Of a stretch of DNA of 64,000 bases, positions 40,290 to 49,975 are shown piece after piece. Each line of letters begins with the position of its first letter. Positions within the stretch are counted from its first letter, which is position 1. Source of the DNA: Prevotella sp. (GTDB taxonomy: Bacteria > Bacteroidota > Bacteroidia > Bacteroidales > Dysgonomonadaceae); the NCBI GenBank assembly GCA_031285905.1, contig JAITVH010000152.1, positions 1 to 64,000 on the forward strand, given 5' to 3'. A program made the position numbers and the translations under genes. The notes beneath the pieces were generated by a model. That model did not search any database. It was not told the DNA's origin and was given only the letters and a program-made list of their open reading frames with translations.

Positions 40290-42707
40290 ATGATTAAAAA
40301 ATATTTCCTGTTATTATTATTTTTCAGTTCCGTTTCTGTATATAGCCAGAACGTAAAAATAACAGGATTTGTTTATAATGAAAATCGTGAACCTCTTGAA
40401 TATGTATTAATAACCCACGTAGGGACATCTTATGGAGCCATATCTGAGATAAGAGGGCATTATGAATTAAACATATCATCAAGGCAGGATTCTTTAGAGT
40501 TTCTTTTTTCATTGATCGGGTATAAGAAGAAACAAATCAAGTTTCCCATTGCTCCGGGAATTATCGAACTGGATTCGGTTTTTCTGGAAAATGATGATCG
40601 AAGCTTGTCCGAAATTGCAATAGAAGCAGAAAGCAAGGTTACTACTACAATCGAACGTGTCGATTACTTGGCAGTTAAGCGTCCGGCTAATCCATGGGGA
40701 AGTTTAGAGTCACTATTGGCTACAATGGGTGGAGTAAGTTCGACAAATGAACTGAGTTCACAATACTCTGTCAGGGGTGGAAATTTTGACGAAAATATAG
40801 TATATGTGAACGGGATAGAAATATATCGTCCGCAACTGGTGCGATCGGCACAACAGGAAGGACTTAGTTTCATCAATCCGAATATGATCAAGAGTGTTGG
40901 CTTTTCAGCAGGCGGATTTAGTGCCGAATACGGAGATAAAATGTCTTCAGTTCTGGACATTACTTATAAAAGGCCGGAGCGGTTTGAAGGCTCTGCCTCT
41001 GCCAGTTTTCTTGGTGGAGATGTGTATGTCGGCAGTTCTACCGACCGATTTTCTCAGGTAACAGGCGTCAGGTATAAAACAACACGTTCCCTGCTGAATA
41101 CAACAGATACCAAGGCAGAGTATGATCCCTCGTTTATAGATTTACAGACATATATAACATATAATTTTTCTCCAAAATGGGAAGTGAGCCTTCTCGGCAA
41201 TTATTCTCATAATATATTTGAATTTACTCCGACTTCACGAGAAACGACATTCGGCTCATTATTATCACCCAAATCTTTCTTGGTAGTTTTCGATGGCTGG
41301 GAAAAAGACAAGTTCCTGACATATCAGGGAGCGTTGACTCTGAAAGGGAAAATAACAGATAAACTCACATTGGGTATTTCCGGGTCTGCCTTCTCTTCCG
41401 ATGAACAGGAACGATACGATATACAGGGGCGATATTCACTGGAAGAAGCTATTCTGACTGATGATAACAGCAAGGCTAACAGTACGGTTATCGGGATAGG
41501 GAGTTATCATGAGCATGCCCGTAATAAACTGGAATCGAAAGTATACAATATCTCTCATTTCGGAGATTTTGAGATTGAGAATCATCTTCTTAAATGGGGA
41601 ATCAGTATTCAGGGGGAAAAAGTAGAAGATAGGATAAAAGAATGGGAAATGCGCGATTCTGCCGGATACTCGTTGCCAAGCACAGGAACAGAAGTAAATA
41701 TGTACTCCAATCTAAAATCGACGAACAAAATTAATTCTATGCGGTTTTCAGGCTATCTGCAAGACACTTATACATTCGACTCAGATGCAGGTATCTTTAT
41801 CCTTAATGTGGGAGTAAGAGGGAGTTATTGGCAGTTTAACGAAGAGTTGATTTTCAGTCCGCGCGGAGGCTTGGCCTTTGTGCCAAAAGGAAGGCAAAAC
41901 CTGAGTTTCAGAATATCCGGAGGGGTCTATTACCAAACCCCTTTCTATAAAGAATTGCAATATATAACCCAATCGAATGGGAACAACGTGGTAGTATTGA
42001 ATGACCAGATAAAATCTCAAAGATCTATACATGTTATACTTGGCAATGATTTCTATTTTAAGATAAATCGTGAGAATAATAAGCCATTTAAACTATCGAC
42101 AGAGGTTTATTACAAAGCGCTTTCTGATCTGAATCCGTATACGGTGAATAATGTGAAAATACGTTATGCAGGGGAAAATACGGCAAAAGGATATGCAACG
42201 GGAATAGACATGAAACTGTATGGTGAATTTATTCCGGGTGTCGATAGCTGGATAAGCATGTCTTTTATGAAAACCGGACAGAAAACAGATGATGTGACGG
42301 TTCCTTTACCAACAGACCAGCGATTCAATTTCGCATTATTCTTTCAGGATTATCTGCCTGGGTATGACCGCATAAAAATGAATCTCAGAGGGCTATGGTC
42401 GCAGGGGCTTCCTGTTTCGGCACCTTATAAAAGTTATGAAACAGGGTATTTCCGAACTCCGTCTTACAAGCGTGTAGATATCGGTTTTTCGTGGCAAATA
42501 CTAGGTGAAGATTTTGCAATCAGAAATAACAATTCTTTCTGTAAAGCGTTTAAAAATATATGGCTGGGAGTCGACTTGTTCAACGTATTCGATATGCAGA
42601 ATGTGAATACTTATTATTGGGTGACAGATGTACATAATTTACAGTATGCTGTTCCGAACTATTTGACCGAAAGGCAGATTAATTTCAAATTATCAGTAGA
42701 TTTTTGA
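40290..42707 (+). CDS. TonB-dependent receptor with N-terminal carboxypeptidase-like domain
   Basis: KITGFVYNENREPLEYVLI; YSVRGGNFDENIVYVNGIEIYRP; C-terminal LTERQINFKLSVDF. Confidence 0.92.
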   Translation: MIKKYFLLLLFFSSVSVYSQNVKITGFVYNENREPLEYVLITHVGTSYGAISEIRGHYELNISSRQDSLEFLFSLIGYKKKQIKFPIAPGIIELDSVFLENDDRSLSEIAIEAESKVTTTIERVDYLAVKRPANPWGSLESLLATMGGVSSTNELSSQYSVRGGNFDENIVYVNGIEIYRPQLVRSAQQEGLSFINPNMIKSVGFSAGGFSAEYGDKMSSVLDITYKRPERFEGSASASFLGGDVYVGSSTDRFSQVTGVRYKTTRSLLNTTDTKAEYDPSFIDLQTYITYNFSPKWEVSLLGNYSHNIFEFTPTSRETTFGSLLSPKSFLVVFDGWEKDKFLTYQGALTLKGKITDKLTLGISGSAFSSDEQERYDIQGRYSLEEAILTDDNSKANSTVIGIGSYHEHARNKLESKVYNISHFGDFEIENHLLKWGISIQGEKVEDRIKEWEMRDSAGYSLPSTGTEVNMYSNLKSTNKINSMRFSGYLQDTYTFDSDAGIFILNVGVRGSYWQFNEELIFSPRGGLAFVPKGRQNLSFRISGGVYYQTPFYKELQYITQSNGNNVVVLNDQIKSQRSIHVILGNDFYFKINRENNKPFKLSTEVYYKALSDLNPYTVNNVKIRYAGENTAKGYATGIDMKLYGEFIPGVDSWISMSFMKTGQKTDDVTVPLPTDQRFNFALFFQDYLPGYDRIKMNLRGLWSQGLPVSAPYKSYETGYFRTPSYKRVDIGFSWQILGEDFAIRNNNSFCKAFKNIWLGVDLFNVFDMQNVNTYYWVTDVHNLQYAVPNYLTERQINFKLSVDF

Positions 42708-42746
42708 CAACACTTTAAATTTTCTATAATTTCGTACAAAAAATCA

Positions 42747-43139
42747 ATGTTTATGAAAAAGACTTTTTTATTTATCCTTTTCGCAGTATTTATTATTTCA
42801 TGTAATAAGGACAAAGAGTATATCTATATTCTGGTTAATCATGACTATGATTCTTCAGGCAATCAGATAGAAAAAGTAGAAGACCCTATTATATTGCATG
42901 CGCCCAATGACTCGGTTGCATACTGCATGGCTGTAGATAGCTTTATAATTGGCTTCTACAAATATAAAATCAATAAGTTGACAATGGAAGTGATGGATGT
43001 AAAATATCCGAAACAATTTATATTATTGAGAAGCGACAGTACTGATATTTCCAATGGCGAATATCTGAAAAATCCGATAGCGATAATAGATAGCGCGAAT
43101 GTGAAATATGAGAAAATGGCAAAGGAATATAAATTTTAA
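42747..43139 (+). CDS. Hypothetical lipoprotein
   Basis: MKKTFLFILFAVFIISCNKDKE. Confidence 0.72.
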   Translation: MFMKKTFLFILFAVFIISCNKDKEYIYILVNHDYDSSGNQIEKVEDPIILHAPNDSVAYCMAVDSFIIGFYKYKINKLTMEVMDVKYPKQFILLRSDSTDISNGEYLKNPIAIIDSANVKYEKMAKEYKF

Positions 43140-43208
43140 GGCCTCTGACCTTTTAATTGGCTTTGTCAGTAGATGTAGTTACTAAAACAAATACACAAAG
43201 AGAATCAT

Positions 43209-44357
43209 ATGAAAAATTTTTCTTTCGTGAACCCCGTTAAAATTATCTTCGGGAAAGACACGATACAGCAAATTGCAAACGAAATACCACAGGGTAGTAA
43301 AGTATTGATGACCTATGGTGGAGGCAGTATTAAAAAGAATGGAGTTTATGATCAGGCTGTGAAGGCCTTAAAAAACTTTGAGTGGTACGAGTTTTCAGGG
43401 ATAGAACCAAATCCGCACTATGAGACCTGCATGAAGGCTGTAGCCTTGATCAAAGAAAAAGGCATTAATTTTATTCTCTCCGTTGGAGGTGGTTCGGTAC
43501 TTGATGCTACCAAATTTATTGCTGCTGCGGCATGCTTCGAAGATGGCGATCCCTGGCAAATCTTATCAAAAGGAGCCCCAATAAAGAAAGCTCTTCTTTT
43601 TGGTGATATTATCACACTACCGGCTACCGGTTCGGAAATGAATTCGGGAGCAGTGATTACACGTGACGAGACTAAAGACAAACTCTCATTTGCATCTCCC
43701 CTAACCTATCCAAAATTTTCGGTACTTGATCCTACAGCTACATTCACATTACCACCCAGACAAACCGGTAATGGTATAGTTGATGCCTTTGTGCATGTGA
43801 TGGAACAATACCTGACCTACAACGAGGATGATACGCTGATGCAGGATCATATGGCAGAAGCGATTGTGAAAACACTGGTGGAAGAAGGGCCTAAAGCTCT
43901 GGAAAATCCTATGGATTATAATGTGCGGGCTAATCTGATGTGGGCATCTACATGGGCGCTTAACGGGTGGATCAGTTGCGGTGTACCCGAAGATTGGGCT
44001 ACACATATGATCGGACATGAAATTACAGCGTTATTTGGTCTCGATCATGCGCAAACTCTTGCCATTGTATTACCGGGCGTGATGACTGTCTTAAAAGATC
44101 AGAAATCTAAGAAAATACAGCGTCTGGGAAAAGAAGTATTTGGAATACAGGGTGAAAATGCTATACCTGAAACAATAAAAGCAGTAGAATCTTTTTTTGA
44201 AAAGGTGAGTGTGAAAACCCATTTGTCCGATTACGGATTGGGAGAAGAAGTAATCGAAAAGGTGGTAGATCGTTTACGGAATAGAGGTTGGAAACTTGGT
44301 GAATGCCACAATATTACCGCGGATACAGTAAAAGAAATATTAACATTAAGAAAATAG
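43209..44357 (+). CDS. Iron-containing alcohol dehydrogenase (BDH/YqhD-like)
   Basis: IIFGKDTIQQIANEIP; LSVGGGSVLDATKFIA; LPATGSEMNSGAVITRDE; HMIGHEITALFGLDHAQTLAIVLPG. Confidence 0.93.
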   Translation: MKNFSFVNPVKIIFGKDTIQQIANEIPQGSKVLMTYGGGSIKKNGVYDQAVKALKNFEWYEFSGIEPNPHYETCMKAVALIKEKGINFILSVGGGSVLDATKFIAAAACFEDGDPWQILSKGAPIKKALLFGDIITLPATGSEMNSGAVITRDETKDKLSFASPLTYPKFSVLDPTATFTLPPRQTGNGIVDAFVHVMEQYLTYNEDDTLMQDHMAEAIVKTLVEEGPKALENPMDYNVRANLMWASTWALNGWISCGVPEDWATHMIGHEITALFGLDHAQTLAIVLPGVMTVLKDQKSKKIQRLGKEVFGIQGENAIPETIKAVESFFEKVSVKTHLSDYGLGEEVIEKVVDRLRNRGWKLGECHNITADTVKEILTLRK

Positions 44358-44386
44358 AGTATAACAGACAATCCTGATATCTCAAT

Positions 44387-44422
44387 AAAAATAGCCGAAA
44401 GATTTTTCTTCCGGCTATTTTT
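44387..44422 (+). terminator. Terminator after alcohol dehydrogenase
   Basis: AAAAATAGCCG-aaagatttttctt-CCGGCTATTTTT. Confidence 0.8.
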
Positions 44423-44443
44423 ATATAGTTTGTTTAATAAATT

Positions 44444-44506
44444 GTAAAATAAATAATACATAATGTAAAATATATTTTACGAATTGAAAAGTTTATTTTA
44501 CATTTG
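44444..44506 (+). promoter_or_regulatory. Operator-like cluster of GTAAAAT half-sites overlapping a TACATTTG promoter
   Basis: GTAAAAT 44444-44450; perfect 16-bp palindrome GTAAAATATATTTTAC 44465-44480; ATTTTAC 44495-44501 overlapping -7 TACATTTG 44499-44506. Confidence 0.6.
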
Positions 44507-44542
44507 TATGATAGTAGTATTATTCACTAAAAACTGATTGTC

Positions 44543-45031
44543 ATGAAAAACAAAATGTATTTATTCCCTTATTATTTTAGAATCATAGGTTTTATAACAT
44601 TACCTATATTGCTTATAACTGGCTGGTATATAGACTCAATGAGGGGACTTGCCAATATTGTTGCGAATGTAACAAGAAACATGAATGACCCTAATGCTGT
44701 ATGGACAAATCAACTTCATTTCCTTTTTAAGAATTACGGAGATGAATATATTGATGAGATTTTTATAGTTGTTGTGACATTCTTATCCCTTTTTATCGCA
44801 TTTTCTAAAGAAAAAGTAGAGGATGAATACGTAGCAAAAATACGTCTCGAATCGTTGATATGGGCATTTATGGTGAATGCTGCATTGATTATTATTGCCA
44901 CTCTCTTACTTTTCAAAATGGATTATGTCATCTTTATGGCACTTAATTTTTATCTGACACTAGCGCTGTTTATTGTTAAATTTAGGATTGCTATATTTAT
45001 ATCGAAAAAATCTAATCAAAATGAAAAATAA
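44543..45031 (+). CDS. Hypothetical four-TM membrane protein
   Basis: Hydrophobic segments; overlaps the downstream XRE gene start. Confidence 0.75.
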   Translation: MKNKMYLFPYYFRIIGFITLPILLITGWYIDSMRGLANIVANVTRNMNDPNAVWTNQLHFLFKNYGDEYIDEIFIVVVTFLSLFIAFSKEKVEDEYVAKIRLESLIWAFMVNAALIIIATLLLFKMDYVIFMALNFYLTLALFIVKFRIAIFISKKSNQNEK

Positions 45032-45227
45032 TATCAGAGTAGAACGTGCTGCCAAGCGGATGACGCAACAACAATTGGCTGAATTAGTAGGAGTTAGCCG
45101 TCAGACTATCAATGCAATAGAAGCAGAGAAATATATCCCTTCAGCGGTACTTGTATTAAAAATATCAGCTATTTTCGAGAGACCGGTAGAAGCAATTTTT
45201 TCTTTGGAAAAGGACGATTGGGAATAA
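45021..45227 (+). CDS. Small XRE/Cro-CI HTH regulator (YozG-like, 68 aa)
   Basis: NNIRVERAAKRMTQQQLAELVGVSRQTINAIEAEKYIPSAVLVLKISAIFERPVEAIF; start at ATG 45021. Confidence 0.92.
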   Translation: MKNNIRVERAAKRMTQQQLAELVGVSRQTINAIEAEKYIPSAVLVLKISAIFERPVEAIFSLEKDDWE

Positions 45228-45354
45228 GAAAGTCAGGAGGGAATTTAAATAGTTCCTTTCACTATCGAGCAGGCTCTTTATTTGATCATTTGCCGAATAA
45301 GCTATTCCAAAAGATTGATAATATTATCATTTATTCATGATTTTTAAACAGTAA

Positions 45355-45546
45355 TACATTCTTTTTCAAAGGGTTTTGTCATTTTGTGGCACAATTGTTG
45401 ATTTATTATCTGGAAAGAGTATTGGAAGACCTATTTTTATCGTGAATCATCAGCCTAGTCGACCTACAACTAGACCTAGTTACAGTAGTACAACGGGCAG
45501 TAATAGTAATACAACCAGTGTAGACAGGTCGCAACTGGTAAGATAA
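45355..45546 (+). pseudogene. Possible gene remnant: C-terminal Ser/Thr/Pro-rich fragment without ATG
   Basis: Open frame reads ..CGTIVDLLSGKSIGRPIFIVNHQPSRPTTRPSYSSTTGSNSNTTSVDRSQLVR*. Confidence 0.3.
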
Positions 45547-45704
45547 CTTTACATAAACTAACAGTTGGAAATGGTTATGCAATATTGTGTAACCATTTTT
45601 ATTTATCAAAAATCAATATTTCAATCCTATTTATCAAAATATTCATTTGTAATTATAAGTGTTTTTTTATATTTGGGGCAAAATAATTATAACTCTCTCT
45701 TATT

Positions 45705-48347
45705 ATGAAAAAATGCTTATTATTAGCCTTAATCTTCTTATCATTTAATCTTACGGGATTTGCACAGGGAAAACCTCTGAACCTTAAGTGTGAGTACCTG
45801 ATTAACCCTTTAGGCATCGATTCGCCAAATCCCAGACTGACATGGAGTATCGATGATTCGCGCGAAGGTGCCAAACAAACAGCCTATCAGATTATTGTAG
45901 GTAAGGACTCTACGCAAGTCGTTAATGGACAAGGACAAATATGGGATACACGCAAAGTTGCTTCGGATAATGTTTTAGTAACATATGCCGGAAAAGAACT
46001 GGAACCTTTTACTCGTTATTACTGGAAAGTTAACACATGGGATAAGGATGGTAGCCAGAGTTCATCAAACATTCAATCTTTCGAAACAGGGATGATGGAT
46101 ATTAGCAACTGGACAGGTGCATGGATCGGGGATGGAGGTGATAAAGAGTATGAGCCTGCTCCATATTTCCGCAAAGCATTTGAAGCTAAAAAAACAATAA
46201 AATCGGTCCGGGCATATATCTGTGCCGCAGGCCTTTACGAATTATATGTTAATGGTGAGAAAATCGGCAATCACAGGCTCGATCCTATGTACACCCGTTT
46301 TGACAGGCGCAACTACTATGTGACATATGATGTGACATCACAAATGCAGCAAGGGAAGAATGCAATAGGCGTTTTACTTGGAAATGGCTGGTATAATCAT
46401 CAGTCTATCGGCGTATGGGATTTCCATAATGCACCCTGGCGCAACCGTCCGCGGTTTGTTATGGATCTACGCATAACATATACTGATGGTACAGTGGAAA
46501 CCATACCGACAGAAAGGGATTGGAGAACTTCTTCGGGAGAACTTATTTTCAACAGTATATATACAGCCGAGCATTACGATGCCAGGTTAAAGCATGAAGG
46601 ATGGAATACACCTGATTTTGATGATTCTAAATGGCATGGCGTAGGGTATCGTGGTACTCCGTCGCAGAATATTGTTGCTCAACAAATACAACCTATCAGA
46701 AATGTAGAGGAGATACCGGCAAAAACAGTAAAGCAGTTGAATGACACCACTTATTTGTTCGATTTTGAGCGGAATATGTCGGGGGTAACGCGTTTCAGGA
46801 TATCGGGTGATGAAGGAACCGTAGTGAAACTGAAACATGGGGAACGCCTTTATGACAATGGCTATCTCGATATGAGAAACATCGATGTATATTATAGAGG
46901 TGACCGCGAAAAAGACCCGTTCCAGACAGATGTGTATATCCTTTCAGGAAAGGGTGAAGAAGAGTTTATGCCGAAATTCAATTATAAAGGTTTCAGATAT
47001 GTAGAAGTAATAAGCAGTAAGCCCCTTACTCTGAATGAAAGTAACCTGACAGCCTATTTTATGCATAGTGATGTACCACCAATTGGGAAAATCAAAACGA
47101 ATAACGAACTGTTTAACAGGCTTTGGTGGGCGACAAACAATGCTTATTTGTCTAACCTGATGGGATATCCTACCGATTGCCCGCAACGTGAAAAGAACGG
47201 TTGGACAGGTGACGGACATTTTGCTATAGAAACAGCTTTATACAATTTCGATGGAATTACCGTATATGAAAAATGGTTGGCAGATCACCGCGACGAACAA
47301 CAACCGAATGGTGTATTACCCGATATAATACCAACAGGGGGCTGGGGATATGGCACTGATAACGGGTTGGACTGGACAAGCACAATCGCTATTATTCCAT
47401 GGAATATATATATGTTCTATGGAGATAGTAAATTATTAGCAGATTGTTATGAAAATATCAAGCGCTATGTAAATTATGTAAACCGCATTGCTCCTACAGG
47501 GTTAACATCGTGGGGACGCGGCGACTGGGTTCCTGTAAAATCACATTCTAACAAGGAACTGACATCGTCTACTTATTTCTACGTAGACACTAAAATATTA
47601 GCTAATGCAGCCAAACTATTTGGTAAAGAAGATGATTACAACTATTACTCAGGTCTGGCTGAAAAAATAAGAAATGCCATTAATGATAAGTATCTGAACA
47701 AGGAAACCGCTATCTATGCCAGCGGTACCCAGACAGAACAGAGTGTTCCGTTGCAATGGGGAATTGTTCCTGAAGAGTTGAAAGTAAAAGCTGCTGAACA
47801 ACTGGCAAAGAAAGTTGAAGAAGCCGGATTCCATCTCGATGTAGGTGTATTGGGAGCAAAAGCCATCCTGAATGCATTGAGCGAAAACGGGCAGGCAGAA
47901 GCTGCTTATAAAGTGGCTGCACAAGATACATACCCTTCGTGGGGCTGGTGGATTGTAAACGGAGCCACTACCCTGCTCGAAAATTGGGATTTACAGGCAG
48001 AACGTGATATTTCGGACAATCATATGATGTTTGGCGAAATAGGCGGATGGTTCTTTAAAGGGCTGGGGGGTATTTTTCCAGATCATAAGCAACCCGGATT
48101 TAAACATATACTGTTAAAACCGAATTTTGTAGGATTAACCCAATTTGAAGCGGAATATGACTCTCCATATGGTAAAATCATCTCTAAATGGGAACGCAAA
48201 AAGAATAATGTGACATATGAAGTTACAGTACCTGCAAACAGTTCAGCTACTTTCTTCCTGCCGGACGATATAAAAGGAGAAGAACGCTCCATTAATCTGG
48301 ATGCAGGAAAACATGTTTTAAAACTGAATATTGTAAAGAAAAAGTAA
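45705..48347 (+). CDS. GH78 family alpha-L-rhamnosidase
   Basis: NLKCEYLINPLGIDSPNPRLTWSI; AYICAAGLYELYVNGEKIG; YPTDCPQREKNGWTGDGHFAIETALYNFD; WGWWIVNGATTLLENW. Confidence 0.95.
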   Translation: MKKCLLLALIFLSFNLTGFAQGKPLNLKCEYLINPLGIDSPNPRLTWSIDDSREGAKQTAYQIIVGKDSTQVVNGQGQIWDTRKVASDNVLVTYAGKELEPFTRYYWKVNTWDKDGSQSSSNIQSFETGMMDISNWTGAWIGDGGDKEYEPAPYFRKAFEAKKTIKSVRAYICAAGLYELYVNGEKIGNHRLDPMYTRFDRRNYYVTYDVTSQMQQGKNAIGVLLGNGWYNHQSIGVWDFHNAPWRNRPRFVMDLRITYTDGTVETIPTERDWRTSSGELIFNSIYTAEHYDARLKHEGWNTPDFDDSKWHGVGYRGTPSQNIVAQQIQPIRNVEEIPAKTVKQLNDTTYLFDFERNMSGVTRFRISGDEGTVVKLKHGERLYDNGYLDMRNIDVYYRGDREKDPFQTDVYILSGKGEEEFMPKFNYKGFRYVEVISSKPLTLNESNLTAYFMHSDVPPIGKIKTNNELFNRLWWATNNAYLSNLMGYPTDCPQREKNGWTGDGHFAIETALYNFDGITVYEKWLADHRDEQQPNGVLPDIIPTGGWGYGTDNGLDWTSTIAIIPWNIYMFYGDSKLLADCYENIKRYVNYVNRIAPTGLTSWGRGDWVPVKSHSNKELTSSTYFYVDTKILANAAKLFGKEDDYNYYSGLAEKIRNAINDKYLNKETAIYASGTQTEQSVPLQWGIVPEELKVKAAEQLAKKVEEAGFHLDVGVLGAKAILNALSENGQAEAAYKVAAQDTYPSWGWWIVNGATTLLENWDLQAERDISDNHMMFGEIGGWFFKGLGGIFPDHKQPGFKHILLKPNFVGLTQFEAEYDSPYGKIISKWERKKNNVTYEVTVPANSSATFFLPDDIKGEERSINLDAGKHVLKLNIVKKK

Positions 48348-48408
48348 TTTTTGTACGAAATTTTATATATTTTCGCTTTGTCATAACAAAGCAGAACGTA
48401 TAATCTGG

Positions 48409-48460
48409 AAAATGCTTATGACTATACATCCTTTTTTGAGATGATAGACATAAGCATTTT
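48409..48460 (+). terminator. Hairpin after GH78 gene
   Basis: AAAATGCTTATG ... CATAAGCATTTT, 12-bp stem, ~28-nt loop. Confidence 0.5.
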
Positions 48461-48517
48461 CGCATAATCTAAGACTATTTATTAATTTATAATACCTCAC
48501 CCCAAATTAAAGTAACT

Positions 48518-49636
48518 ATGAAATTAATTCTATCTGTTTTATTATTGTTTGGAAGTATTTCGGCGGGTATGGCAAAAGATGTGCCAACGAATGTTGCTGA
48601 ATTAATCGACAATAATGCTGAAACCTGTTATACAGGAGTAAAAGGAAAAAACAAACTGGTTTTTGATGTAAAATTCGATGCTCCTATGCTGAGCTACAAA
48701 GTTTTCTCGGCAGACGATGATTCGAAACACGACCCGGTGGAATGGGTACTGAAAGGCTCGAATGACGGCAAGAAATGGAAAACCGTGGATGAACGTAAGG
48801 GACAAATATTTTGTGCACGTTATCAGGAAGCATTGTGCGTTGTAGAAAATCCGGCGGCTTATAAAAAATATATGCTGGAAATTACTGCAGCAAATAAAGA
48901 AATATTGAAAGTAGCTGATGTACAGTTCTTTGATAAAAATCTGATGAAAGGATGGGAAGATTTTAAATATCCTACTATAAACTTTATAGATAAGGCAGAA
49001 GGGACAGAAGGCAGCAAACTTTATAAAACATTGGTACAAAATCCGGATGAATACATCAAGTTTCATGCCCGTAAAGTTGCTGAAATATTGTATTACACAG
49101 CAGATGACCAGATGGTGGACGTGCAAAACATAAGATATACACTTGAAGATACTGACGGAATATCAGCTAAAGGAGGGAATTCTCCACGGATTAACATATT
49201 CTACAGTACACGCCATATAGAAAATTCAGCTCATGAATCTATGTATAAGCTTGATTTTGAAACACGTGGCGTACTTTATCACGAATTAGTACATGGTTAT
49301 CAATTTGAGCCGAAAGGGGTTGGTAATTATGGTAATAATAAAATATTCTGGTCTTGTATCGAAGGTCTCGCAGATGGAGTCAGAGCAGAATCAGGTCACT
49401 TTGATATGAAAACCCGCCGTCCGGGAGGAAACTGGATGGACGGCTACCGTACTACGGGATTTTTCATCCAATGGCTTAAGACTAAAGATCCTGATGCCAT
49501 CCGCAAATTCCATCTTTCGGTAAGAGACCTTGAAGTATGGGGTTGGGATGAAGCTATGAAATATATGTTTGGCTCAGAGGCAACTATTGAAGGGCTTTGG
49601 AATGAATACCAGGATTTTTTAAAGGCAGGAAACTGA
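48518..49636 (+). CDS. Secreted basic secretory protein (BSP)-family putative metallopeptidase with N-terminal discoidin-like region
   Basis: PRINIFYSTRHIENSAHESMYKLDFETRGVLYHELVHGYQFEPKG..WSCIEGLADGVRAESGHF. Confidence 0.85.
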   Translation: MKLILSVLLLFGSISAGMAKDVPTNVAELIDNNAETCYTGVKGKNKLVFDVKFDAPMLSYKVFSADDDSKHDPVEWVLKGSNDGKKWKTVDERKGQIFCARYQEALCVVENPAAYKKYMLEITAANKEILKVADVQFFDKNLMKGWEDFKYPTINFIDKAEGTEGSKLYKTLVQNPDEYIKFHARKVAEILYYTADDQMVDVQNIRYTLEDTDGISAKGGNSPRINIFYSTRHIENSAHESMYKLDFETRGVLYHELVHGYQFEPKGVGNYGNNKIFWSCIEGLADGVRAESGHFDMKTRRPGGNWMDGYRTTGFFIQWLKTKDPDAIRKFHLSVRDLEVWGWDEAMKYMFGSEATIEGLWNEYQDFLKAGN

Positions 49637-49660
49637 AAATTCTGATCTTTTTTTTTCGAA

Positions 49661-49776
49661 TTTATCTATAGTATATCGATGAACTAATTAGTCAATATGT
49701 CGATGTGCCAATGAGATAAAAAAGGTCTTTGAAAAAGTTGAGAAATGTGTAACCTTTGTTACCTTTTAGTTAAAAA
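49661..49776 (+). repeat. Second composite repeat: 56-bp module (49661-49716), 30-nt spacer, GTGTAACC module (49747-49776)
   Basis: 56 bp identical to 5251-5306; 28 of the 30 bp module positions read identically, with divergence at the last bases. Confidence 0.9.
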
Positions 49777-49787
49777 TCATACTATTG

Positions 49788-49855
49788 TCATGCTGAGGGA
49801 CGAAGCATCTCGTTTGGATAAAAGGGGGATCCTTCACTTCGTTCAGGATGACAGA
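49788..49855 (+). repeat. TGTCATGCTGAGG..GGATCCTTCACTTCGTTCAGGATGACA repeat
   Basis: Imperfect inverted element with TGTCAT / ATGACA ends; related degenerate copy at 60964. Confidence 0.75.
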
Positions 49856-49890
49856 GAGAAAATAAAAAAGCTATCAGCTAATAGCCAAAA

Positions 49891-49950
49891 GTGTAACCTT
49901 TACATACGCTACGCTCCTGTGACCGTTGGTTGTCACCTTTTAGTTAAAAT
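49891..49950 (+). repeat. Expanded GTGTAACC repeat (internal ~27-nt insert)
   Basis: GTGTAACCTTT-acatacgctacgctcctgtgaccgttg-GTTGTCACCTTTTAGTTAAAAT. Confidence 0.8.
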
Positions 49951-49975
49951 GAAATATTGAATAATTCTTATTAGA

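Noticed and set aside
40290-42707. TonB-dependent receptor as a SusC of a polysaccharide utilization locus
   Set aside because: No SusD partner follows; the downstream genes are a small lipoprotein and an alcohol dehydrogenase.
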